Assembly: GCA_013146195.2 (NCBI GenBank)
Contig: CM028377.1
Location: 1,798,001-1,862,000 of the forward strand
From: Codonopsis lanceolata
Lineage: Eukaryota > Streptophyta > Magnoliopsida > Asterales > Campanulaceae
Direction: 5' to 3'
DNA length: 64,000 nucleotides
Position 1 is the stretch's first letter. Each line of letters begins with the position of its first letter. Positions 24,400 through 34,019 of this stretch are shown here, piece after piece. The position numbers and the translations under genes are program-made. Under the pieces are notes generated by a model. That model had not been told where the DNA came from and did not search any database. It was given only the letters and a program-made list of their open reading frames with translations.

Positions 24400-25700
24400 T
24401 CAAGATAATTTACTTCTTGCTCACGAGCTCACTCACCAATTAAAAAAGAAAGTCAATGGATCTAACGTCATTATCAAGTTAGACATGGCCAAAGCATTTG
24501 ACAGAGTATCTTGGAATTTTCTGATTCAGGTGCTTAGGAAGTTTGGATTTGGCGAACAATTTATCGATATGATATGGCGTGTCATATCTAATAATTATTT
24601 CTCTATTCTAGTGAATGGTTCTTCAGTGGGTTTTTTCCATTCCTCTCGGGGTTTAAGACAAGGAGACCCTCTATCTCCTAGCCTTTTTATTATTGCGGCG
24701 GAAGTTCTTAGTCGGGGCCTGAATAAACTTCAGCTTGATAATCCGCGCTACGCCTTCTCTTCTTCAAGTGGTTGTCCTATAATCTCCCATTTGGCTTTTG
24801 CGGATGATATCGTTATTTTCTGTAATGGTAACAAACACTCTCTAGCTCAGCATCGTCAACTTCTTGATTCTTATGAACAGATATCTGGTCAATCCATAAA
24901 TAAGGGGAAGAGCTGCTTCATGGTTGCTGGTCATATTCCGGATTCTAGGGTGGCTTCAATTAAAAGAATTGTGGGATTTAATCGTAAGCTGCTCCCGGTT
25001 ACATACCTGGGATGCCCTCTTTTTGAAGGTCGGAAAACTAAAAGTCTTTTTGACTCTCTTCTTCGCAAGATTCAGTCCAAAATAAACTCTTGGACGGGGC
25101 TTTTCTTTCCCAAGCCGAAAGTTACGTTAATTAATTACGTTTTACAATCAATTGTTATGTACCAAATAGCAGTTCTAGATCCTCCGTTGGCCGTTGTTAA
25201 AACCATTAATAAGCTGTTTGCGAACTTCTTCTGGGGAACAGTTGATTCAAAGCAGAAAGCTCATTGGGTCGCATGGGAAAAATGTTGCAGGCCGACTTTG
25301 GAAGGAGGAGTTGGTATTCGATCTGTTTCAGATGTTATTCGCGCTTATTCCATTCAGATTTGGTGGCGCTTCCGATCTTCTGACAGTCTATGGAGCAGGT
25401 TCATGCACGCTAAATATTGCTCGAATTATCATCCTTCTCTTTCGTCTAGCAATGGATCGTTTACATGGAGACGTATTTGTTCGGTTCGTGCCGTGGCTGA
25501 GCCATATATTAAGTGGATTATTGGGCTGGGTTCTTGCTCTATGTGGCTTGATTACTGGATGCCGATCAGTCCCATTCAGCCGCCTTCAAGTAATTTGGTT
25601 ACAGCAAAAGATGCTTTTAGTTCCTCTACATCTCTAACTTCGGCTGCTACTCTAGAAATTGGGCGAGAGCTGCTATCAAGGATTCTGAGATTTGTTTGTC
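24400..25700 (+). pseudogene. LINE ORF2: reverse transcriptase
   Basis: The open frame enters from LTR sequence at 24317, but the LINE part begins at about 24400. It shows RT motifs in order: IIKLDMAKAFDRVSW near 24470-24515, SRGLRQGDPLSPSLF near 24645-24690 and the catalytic HLAFADDIVIF near 24788-24820, followed by the plant LINE thumb (LGCPLFEGRKT, INSWTGLFFPKPKVTLI) and a region typical of plant L1 ORF2 (GGVGIRSVSDVIRAYSIQIWWRF). A frameshift near 25650-25695 ends this frame. The starting Met at 24317 belongs to the host LTR and is not the LINE start. Confidence 0.9.
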
Positions 25701-26835
25701 CGATCAGCCTGATCAAGTGTACTGGAGTCTCAATAATAAAGGGAACTTCTCTCTTACTTCGGCCTGGAATCTCATCCGGAAGAAATGGCCAATTGCAATC
25801 TCCAACAAATTCATTTGGCAGAAATACATTCCTAAAAAGCTAAGCATTTTCATGTGGCGTTTATGGATACAGAAATTGCCGATCGATGAGAGTATAATAA
25901 AGAAAGGGGTCCAGATTGCTTCCAAATGTTCCTGTTGTCCAACAGGACATGGTGAAACCTATTCCCACGTTTTTCTTAATAGTCCTACAGCTTCCTATGT
26001 TTGGACTATCTTCAATGGGCTGGGAGGTATTAACTCTTATTCGTTTTCAATTAATCAGCATTGTCTAGCTTGGTGGTTTGAGAAATCTAATTCTCTTTTG
26101 CACTCTATCACTCCTATATTTATTCTTTGGGAATTATGGAAATATCGCAATTCTTGTTTACAAAAAGGCTCTCGTAAACCCCCTTGGATTTTGGTTGATC
26201 AGATTAAATACTCTATTATCTCTTCTCTTAAGGCTTCGGGTTTGTCCCCAAATGAAGCAGCCCCTTGGGATGCCCTCTTCTCTACTCGTTTTGGAAGGGT
26301 CTCATCAAAAATCATTCGCTCATTCTGCTGGGCTAAGCCTCCAATGGGTAAGATTAAACTTAATTGCGATGGAGCTAGTAGGGGTAATCCGGGTCCGGGA
26401 TCGGGTGGAGGCATTATCAGGAATAGTTCTGGGGATATGTTGATGGCTTTTGCTGATTTTTATGGTCATTGCAGCAGCTCCCAAGCTGAGTGCAAAGCTT
26501 TGTTGCAAGGTCTTCGATGGCTTCAATTAAAAGGGTGGTCTCGTGCTATAGTGGAAATTGATTCCAAAGGAATTGTTGATAGTTTGCAAGGTAATGGGTC
26601 GATTTCTTGGACTTGTGCTTACTTGCTGAGAGCCATTAAACGAATTATTCAGGACATGGAGATCGAAATCATTCACGCTTATAGGGAAGCTAATGCTGTG
26701 GCGGATGCTCTAGCTAATTATGGATGCGATCATCATGGGAATTATTTTTTTGATGCTGCCATTGACCTTCCTCCCAAAATTCGAGGCCTCATTGCTCTAG
26801 ATAAATTAGGAACTGCTTATGTTCGCATTGTTTAG
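25696..26835 (+). pseudogene. LINE ORF2: zf-RVT linker and RNase H domain
   Basis: Continuation of ORF2 in another frame, 379 codons to the stop at 26835. Residues about 30-90 match the zf-RVT region of plant LINEs (FIWQKYIPKKLSIFMWRL, then CSCCPTGHGETYSHVF). Residues about 215-360 are a plant-type RNase H: NCDGASRGNPGPGSGG (first Asp), QAECKALLQGL (Glu), VEIDSKGIVDSL (Asp) and AYREANAVADALANYG (last Asp). All four acidic positions are present. This RNase H tail is a feature of plant L1 elements. Because the frame is broken from RT by one frameshift, the copy is not functional. Confidence 0.9.
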
Positions 26836-27008
26836 CTTTCTGGTTCCTTTTGTATTCTTCCATTTCGAGGCAAGGCTCCTTTGTCCTCCCATTTATAAGG
26901 GCCAGGCTGGTTGTCCTCCTCAAGTTTGTATTTTTCTTTCTCCTAATTAATAAAATCTCCCAGGGTACCGTCCCTGTTTCATAAAAAAAAAAAAAAAAAA
27001 AAGGGTAT

Positions 27009-27550
27009 GGCTGATGCGACCGCATCAAGCCATTTTCAGCAATTAGGGTTTTTGTCCAATCCTTGCTCGATCCCGGCCTCTCCCGCGTGCGTTCTCGAGT
27101 CCTTCCAAGCCAAAATTGGTCTACTATTCAACCTTAATATCCTCTAATCTATAACCAAAGGATTCAAGTCTCCAACCTCATCAAAACAGGGCCAAGAACT
27201 CGAGCGAACTCGCCCGACGACGGCCAGGAAAAGTGAAAGCGAAAAGGGTTTTCGCTAGAATCCAACTAGCAACCAAACCGTCGATGCAACTAGCATCTAA
27301 CAAACATCCAAGGCATGTAAATGATGTTTTGAATGCCTTCTAACAAATAACCATGAAGTTACAACATAAAACATAAACCCGAGATTCAAAGCATCTCGCG
27401 AAAGGAAAGTGCATACATGCATCTCAAACGACGTCAACGATCATGCTATTGACTCTAAACATATACGGGGGCTAAATGAACACGTGTATGATGATTATCA
27501 ATGTATGAATCCATGCATAACACAATCAAGCAACATTTTAGGGTTTTACA
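27009..27550 (-). mobile_element. 5' LTR of Tekay unit, distal U3 part
   Basis: The rest of U3 after the LINE, ending at TGTAAAACCC on the minus strand (27541-27550). It carries GCGACCGCA at about 27016-27024, so the LINE landed within the loop of the conserved inverted repeat. Immediately outside at 27551 the sequence is copia RNase H coding text; the five bases GCTTG do not match TGATC on the other side of the unit (13620-13624). Confidence 0.9.
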
Positions 27551-28104
27551 GCTTGCTGCCAAACGTATCATCAGATATGTTTCAAAAACAACAAATCTAG
27601 GCATCTGGTATTCAAAATCCAACAACTTCAATCTAGTTGGATACTCGATGCAGATTATGCGACTGCAAAGTGAGCGGAAGAAGCACCGGTGGGACTTGTC
27701 AATTTCTTGAAAGCAGACTTGTCTCATGGTCTTGCAAGAAACAAGGATCGATGGCAAACTCAACCACGTATGTAGAATATATTCTTGCAAGCAAGCGTTG
27801 TTGCTCTCAAGCGCTATGGATGAAGCAACAACTAGTGGACTCAACATCAAGGCGAACCGAAAACCGCCCAATCATGTGTGACAACACATCGCTATCTAAG
27901 TCTCCAAAAATCCAGTGGCATTCAAAGACTAAGCACATTGATATTCGTTATCACTTTCTCAAAGATCATGTGGAAAAAGGTAACATCGATGCGGAATATG
28001 TTCCAAGCGAGCATCAATTGGCAGACATTCTCACAAAACCACTAGATGCCACCAGGTTTGCTTATTTAAGGAGAAATCTTGGTATGATTGATCCTACTGC
28101 TTAA
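27551..28104 (+). pseudogene. Sirevirus-type element 1: RNase H end of pol
   Basis: Plus-strand copia pol resumes abruptly with LAAKRIIRYVSKTTNLGIWYS and breaks into three frames. It ends with KTKHIDIRYHFLKDHVEKGN, VPSEHQLADILTKPLD, FAYLRRNLGM and a stop at 28102-28104. These are standard RNase H landmarks of the SIRE/Maximus type. Frameshifts lie around 27640-27720 and 27860. All upstream parts (gag, PR, IN, RT, 5' LTR) are missing because the junction at 27550 removed them. Confidence 0.9.
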
Positions 28105-28466
28105 GGTTAATATTTTGTTAATATTTCTTTCATACCGGTAGACTCAGTATTAGACTAATCGGAAGACGTAAGTTATCCTTTACCGGAAGACTTAAAGGTT
28201 AGTATTCTTACTTAGTCTATTTTTTTGCTAAAGAGGTTTATAAAGCAATAAAGGGGGTCAAGGACAAAATTTGGTACTTAAGAAAATATCTTAAGTTCCG
28301 CTTTTCAAAAGCCGATATTTTCTCGCCTTTAAATAGTCCTTGAACCGTCATTTGCAAACTTCTGAAACCCTTTGAACAAAATATTTCTCTCTCTCTCTCT
28401 CTCTCTACGAGTAACTACTTTCACGCAAATTCAAGTTCTTCTTGTTTCTTCTTCTCATCATCAACA
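28105..28466 (+). other. Spacer after pol with CGGAAGAC motifs
   Basis: Non-coding spacer between pol and the env-like gene. It holds ACCGGTAGAC, TCGGAAGACG and ACCGGAAGAC at about 28135, 28158 and 28181, short text that recurs in the LTR of the same family (near 31991 and 32016). A (CT)n run lies at about 28387-28406. The stretch before 28467 is a plausible leader for the next frame. Confidence 0.5.
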
Positions 28467-31452
28467 ATGAGTACGCTTCTCTCTCTCTCTACTGTAATTT
28501 TCTATGTCTTTATTGCATTTCATTATCAACCTAAAAACGTTTTGGAATTCAAACGGTCATTTTTCGAGTTTGAACAGTGATTCGCCATTGTTGTTCTTAC
28601 AAACTTGAATACTAACAGTCGTTTTATGTATATTCATTGTTTACTTTTATGAAAACTTATGTTATGCATTTCTCGAGTGTGGTTTCTCTAAACACTCTAG
28701 GGTTTCAAGTTTTTGCTTCGAAAATTTCAATTATTTTAGAAAAACTTTGAAATTCCTACTTGTTTAGATGTCTAGATGAAAAGCCCTAATTTTTATTTTG
28801 CTTTTCTTTCAGGCAAGAACTTCAAAATCAAAGCGCGACAGAGGGAAGGCTTTCAACCCTGAAAATGTCATTCCTCCCAACTCGAATATCAACATTCCAG
28901 GATACCCCATTTATCCCGCCTCTCATGACATTATTGTCGCTTTGGACCCTAAGCTTTATATTCCGGGCATGTGCATTGACCTTCAGTCAATCAACTCTAT
29001 AGCTGCTAGGCGTGAAAGCTCTTGCGAGGGATATGGACGCCTCGGGATTACGCCTCTTACGCCTCAAAAAAACTACAGTATCTTCTGGCGGGAAGAATTT
29101 TATCAAGAATGGAGCTCATGAACAGGCTGCTTCTTCGTGGGTGGATTCGAGGCCGTCCCATCTCTGTCACCGCTAAATCAATTTCCACCATCATCGGCGT
29201 GCATTACGGTAGAGCTCTTTCAGCAACCATGGCTGAGGCTTTACATGCCTGGGAAGCCATGAGGGGAGTAGACACACTCCGGGAGCCACAAGGGAAAATG
29301 CTCCGAAATTTGTTCCCTCTTGGCGTCTCTTGCACCCATCTTCTAGACAACGGGCTCTATTCAAGAGTGGAGCTCATGACATGTTCCGACCAACAAATCA
29401 ACGACAGTATTTGTATTCCTCCAACTACGTCTCAGCCCAGGGGGCACATCATTTTCGACGAGCTAAAAGCGTGGGTGGAGAAAGCTAAGAACAACCCCAC
29501 CTAAACGCCCCTTCGTCGGTGATCAATGCCCTTTTGAGGGATGATGCAAACATCAACTCTTCTTTGAAAGAAGATGAGTTGTTTACGGTGGCCAAGGACA
29601 AGCAACTCACACCTCGTTTTTCGGTAAATACGAATACGAGAACAAGCGGCTTGAGAAAGGTCTACCGCGGTCTCTCTTGACAAAGTGGCCAAGCACGCAT
29701 CTATCTTGGTCACCCGCTTCAACATGGAAGCACATGAAGCGGCGGAGGGACCTACAAAGGCTCTGCAAAATTTGGCGACCAAGTGGCCACGGACCTCCAT
29801 CAAGGCCAAGGCTGGTGATGAAGCGAGGCTGGCTGCTAAGGTCCAAAATAGCGACCAAGGGCAAAGCCAAGAAAACAAGGCCGAGTGGCAACTCCAAGCT
29901 GAAGAGGAGGCGGGCCAAATGGATCGAAAGGAGATGAAGGAAGGCCAGGAAGAAGAAGGCACCGGGCCAATCTAGCCATTCCTCTCCTCCATCTACCCAA
30001 GCTAAGCCATCCTCTCGGCCACCTACCCAATCGGCCAACCACCCTCACCATCTCTTGCATCACTCCCAAGCCAAAGCGAAGGAGACTTCGTAAAGGCACC
30101 CGAACCAGCCATAGGCGATCTCTCCAACCTCTAGATGAAGCGGTGAGTCTCCTATTCATTAGTAAGGAAGAAAAGGAGAGCTACCGACACCGGCCGCCCA
30201 ACCAACTCTAGACGCACTCTGCCAGGCCTTGACCCTTACATCAGCCCTTCATCTATACTATCAGCCCTTCATCTATTCATGCCGAGGTCATCTACTCGGA
30301 GGAATTCACCACCTCAGGAGGAGTCTATCCCTCGGGAGGAGCCTCAAAATCGGGAGGAGCCAGCAGAACCCCATCTCCTCCTCCTCCTCACCTTTCAACT
30401 ACTCTCACGCCCCATCTACCCCTTCCTCACCTCACAATCCCATCCAACTTCATCAACAACACACTGACCATTAGACCTGCTGTTTGCCAAGTTCCTCTTC
30501 GAACTTTTAGTCGTGCTTGAGATCTCTTCGCTTACTCTTCAACCTTCTCAACCTCCTCAACCTTCCCTTCAAAACCAAAATCCCTCTTCTACCTGCCCCT
30601 TCTTTACGGTTCTCTACCGAACCCATTCCCCAATCCTCCCATATCGGTGAAAATTCGACAACGATATGGGCTGAATTCCCCACCAACACCACCTCCACCC
30701 TCCCCTAACCATATCCTCTTCCACGAAACCATACCAACCCAGAGACTCATCCTCTCTTACGCCTCCGGAACTCCCCCTCTCCATGACCCTTCGGGCTGCG
30801 GACTACGCCTCTGGCTGACACCATTCACGTTGGCCAAGCATCTACTTCCCATCCCGGCCCGACCAATGATGAAGTTTTGTCGGCTAGATGCCATCTACCG
30901 GCGGTAGGCGAGCTTACAAGCATATCTACCGCTACATGGCGAAGTAGCCAGCTGCGGCGGCCAAACGGCCAACGGCCCAGGATGCCACTACTCTTCGACA
31001 ATTTCAAGAGGATATGCGGACTCGTTTTTGGACGGATGCGGCGCGACTTCACCGATGTCAAAATCAACATCGGCGCTCAGCGGGATGAAGGTTGCCGTAT
31101 CATAGGCTCCATTTTCTCTGAGTTATTCCACGCCATCACTCTCCATCTCGGCCACGGTCGTCCTCCAGTCCATTATGGAACTCAACAACCTCGCTCGCAA
31201 CTACGCTCAAGATATAATGAATGCCAACCGTGATCGTGATCGGCCATCACGGAGGAGAAGCAAATGAGATCTATCAACGAGAATCGATGGAAGAGAACGG
31301 CCGTCTTCGTGAAGAAGCTGGACTACCATTCTCGTTCCACAGACCTCCGGCGATGCGAGATGGCGAATACCAACGATGGAAGAGCTAGGCGAGAGAAAAA
31401 GAAAGAAAAGGAGGCTGCGAGGACAAAGCGAAAGGAAAAAAGACCTTGGTAG
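28467..31452 (+). pseudogene. Sirevirus-type element 1: spliced env-like extra ORF
   Basis: This lies where Sireviruses carry an env-like frame. A first exon, ATG at 28467 to 28493 (MSTLLSLST), is followed by GTAATT and, at 28812, by a TTTTCTTTCAG acceptor; the second exon continues in phase (ARTSKSKRDRGK). Near 29090-29200 a domain resembling the 'putative plant transposon protein' family appears (FWREEFYQE, then WIRGRPISVTAKSISTIIGV), broken by a frameshift near 29115. After 29500 it is decayed, with an A/E/K/Q coiled-coil-like stretch (29685-29975), a proline-rich stretch (30279-30700) and a basic end (REKKKEKEAARTKRKEKRPW, stop 31450-31452). No signal peptide or clear membrane segment was seen, so an envelope role is unproven. 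Confidence 0.65.
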
Positions 31453-31834
31453 CTTATGTATCTTTTCTTCCCTTTCCTTTGTATTTATCTTATTTTTGAA
31501 AACTTCGTTGAATGTAAACATCTTGTTTATAAATACGAGATGATTACTTGCTTTTTCAAAAATTATATTGTTTAAATTCTTCTTGCTTTATTGTTTATCT
31601 AATTAGAATTTAAACATTCGTTTAAATTTATTTAAGCTAGCGCTAATCTGTGTCTTGTTCTTTGACTCTCTTATTCTTATATGCACTTAGATTAGTCCCT
31701 TGCATTTGAGGTGTTATTACGTTTAATAGAGGCATGTCTTCGGATTACTTAATATATAAAACTTTCTAAGACATGTTATTATCTATTAAATAGTTTGTTT
31801 TAAAACCCTCATTTGTAGTAATGATGACCATATA
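31453..31834 (+). other. Non-coding tail before the PPT
   Basis: AT-rich 3' untranslated region of element 1 between the env-like stop and the polypurine tract. Nothing coding is seen. Confidence 0.5.
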
Positions 31835-31847
31835 AATAGGAGGAGAT
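31835..31847 (+). promoter_or_regulatory. Polypurine tract of element 1
   Basis: AATAGGAGGAGAT lies directly before the LTR start TGTTGATT at 31848, the usual placement for copia elements of this group. It fixes the plus-strand polarity. Confidence 0.8.
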
Positions 31848-32509
31848 TGTTGATTCTTATGTTAAATTTATATCGTCGATTACATTACATTAGTTTTATA
31901 CTTCGGTGGCTAATCGGTAGCGTATCGCTTAGCGTGGCTTGCGTGTATAGAACTTTTGCCTTGTATAGTTTTATAGGACTTTTCGGGTTCGGCGGAAGAC
32001 CGCTTCCGGCTTCACGGAAGACTTGCTCAAAGCTTAAGATCGGTAGCCTCGTGTCGGTGATGCTTCTACGTGTCCTCTCCAGCAAAAGCTAGGCGGATTA
32101 ATTCAAACTTATTCCCATATATTGTTTGAATTAATCAAGTCATTCTGACATGTCAACCGCGAAAGCAACTTTCAGCAGGGAAGGCTTTTCGTCTGAGCGA
32201 TGAAAGCGAAAAGTAGGCATCCCCTACTTTGCGACATCTCGAATCGACACCAAATCGCCCACCTTTTGAAGATCTCGAAATGATTATCTTGCTCTAGATT
32301 CTTGGGAGAAAATCCTTGGTGACTGACCCGTGCATTTAATGCATTTATGAATAAATTTGTTGATGAAGTCTTCGGTCTCTCCATGGATTATTTTGAAGTG
32401 CACACTGCTTAAATCTGCCATTGAAGGCTGGGCAAGAAGACAGCTATGCGAAATCAATCGAACACTTAAAGAATTGCTCACGAAACTTCATAACTCCAAG
32501 TCTTTCATT
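31848..32509 (+). mobile_element. 3' LTR of element 1, cut by the assembly gap
   Basis: Begins TGTTGATTCTTATG after the PPT. It is recognisably related to the LTRs at 41900-43122 and 48804-50022: all three share a TATACTT/CAGTGGCTAA block near the start, GTGTAGAAC-like text, CGGAAGAC motifs and a CCATGCATTTAATGCATTTA block. Only the U3 part is present; the rest is in the gap. Confidence 0.85.
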
Positions 32510-32609
32510 NNNNNNNNNNNNNNNNNNNNNNNNNNNNNNNNNNNNNNNNNNNNNNNNNNNNNNNNNNNNNNNNNNNNNNNNNNNNNNNNNNNNNNNNNNN
32601 NNNNNNNNN
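32510..32609. other. Assembly gap of 100 N
   Basis: Exactly 100 undetermined bases, the usual placeholder for a gap of unknown size. The left side is inside a copia LTR and the right side inside a gypsy-type LTR, so the true join is unknown. Confidence 0.98.
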
Positions 32610-33001
32610 GATGTTGGGCACCCAACTCGCCATTGGTCTCTGAATGAGTTTGTAAATATGCTCGTTTTATTTTATACACTTTGGTTCGGAAAAATACATT
32701 TATATACGAAAGAAAGAAATAAAAAGAAATTACTTTACATTTATTAAAGAAAAGAAAACAAAATTACAACTGAAATAATACAACTTAGAGAATAATTACA
32801 ACATTTTTATAAGCTATTTTAAGAATAAAATAGATATGCTAGTGCAAACTTTATTTTTATTTACATGCTGAAAAAGCTTATTAAGAAACATAACTATTTC
32901 TATATTTAAAGTATGTGCAGAAAAGAAACTAATTAAAAAGAAAAGAAATATAACTATTTCTATATTAAAGTAAAGACATAAATAAACTAATTTATAAATA
33001 A

Positions 33002-33041
<40 letters not shown>

Positions 33042-33557
33042 CTACTTCTATATTAAAGTAAAGATATAAGTGTTTAGTGGAGGTTTCGACAGCTTGACGT
33101 GATTTGTGATTGATCACAAAACAACAACGTAACTCTTTAGCATAAATTTTCCTCACAAATTTTCTGTTGTGAATCCTCTGATTGAAGCCTGCTATTTATA
33201 GGTGGATGGGGACAAGTCTTAACAACGAAGGAAGCTAGATTTTTATCTCTGTGCATTAATATGTTGTACCATGCGCTTAAGGATTTGTACCAAAGAACAA
33301 ACGTAGCAGTGAACTTAACAAATTTCGGCGCACCCTACAACATAAATGGGAGCAACACCCATTTTTGTTGTAGGCTGCTCCCATTTTGTTTTTTTATCTT
33401 CTTTTTGGCACTTTATCCCCTTGTTGTTTATCATTTGTTACTTCTTCCGTCTTTTTGCACTTTGAACCTTGCAACTTAACATCCGTTAGTCTTTTTTGGC
33501 AAGTTTTGATATTTTATAAAATGTTATCAACAGGGGTACGAAATTGAGGTGTCTACA
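32610..33557 (-). mobile_element. Partial gypsy-type LTR (TGTAGACACC family)
   Basis: On the minus strand it begins TGTAGACACCTCAATTT at 33557 and runs to the gap, ending near GAGTTGGGTGCCCAAC. It matches the element at 43344-45084: same start, a minus-strand TATAAATAG near 33188-33204, and the GCGAGTTGGGTGCC block. A (TA)n tract lies at 33005-33040. Its right flank shows no PPT, so it is a 5' LTR or solo LTR with its other end hidden by the gap. Confidence 0.75.
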
Positions 33558-33947
33558 CTGGGGTCAGAGGCATGGCCAAGGGAGACGGCCAAAGCCAACA
33601 TGGCAAGTGTTATAATTAAGTAAAGTCCCATATTTTGTTAGCTAACTTGGGGATAATCAAATTGGATTAATCAGATGGCTCAGATTATACTTCTTATGAA
33701 ATGTGAATAATTTAGCAGAGGAAGGATGTCTATTTATATTGAGAAAGAAATAGTCCTTGAATAAGTCTTTTATATCTTTCGTTACTCAAGTAGATTAAGT
33801 TAAGACCGAGTACAAACACGTGGTTAGGTTATTTTTATTTCAAAAAATTAAAGAGCATTCGTTCTTCACCAACTATGGTCATCCTTTTCCCATTAAGCTT
33901 AGCTCAATCAAGAAATAGTCATTTTTCATAGAAAGTATTAATTTACC
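33558..33947. other. Unassigned intergenic DNA
   Basis: AT-rich DNA between the partial LTR and the LINE. I see no reading frame, repeat or element end here. Its last bases are the left copy of the LINE target duplication. Confidence 0.5.
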
Positions 33948-33954
33948 AACTTCT

Positions 33955-33962
<8 letters not shown>
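33948..33962. repeat. 15-bp target duplication, left copy
   Basis: AACTTCTGACTATAT occurs here and again at 35976-35990, exactly bracketing the LINE. A perfect 15-bp duplication is typical of target-primed reverse transcription. Confidence 0.9.

Positions 33963-34019
<57 letters not shown>

Larger units (their letters stand above)
24400..27002 (+). mobile_element. 5'-truncated L1-type LINE inserted in the LTR
   Basis: A plus-strand non-LTR retrotransposon of about 2.6 kb, ending in 20 A (26983-27002) and flanked by GGGTAT at 24394-24399 and 27003-27008. The 5' end is truncated inside the RT, so ORF1 and the endonuclease are missing. The 3' UTR (26836-26982) includes the text GGCAAGGCTCCTTTGTCC, also found in the LINE at 33963-35975. 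Truncation at the 5' end with poly-A and duplicated target fits target-primed reverse transcription. Confidence 0.92.

Noticed and set aside
32357..32747. Frames that read across the N run
   Set aside because: Their continuity depends on undetermined bases, and both sides are LTR sequence.
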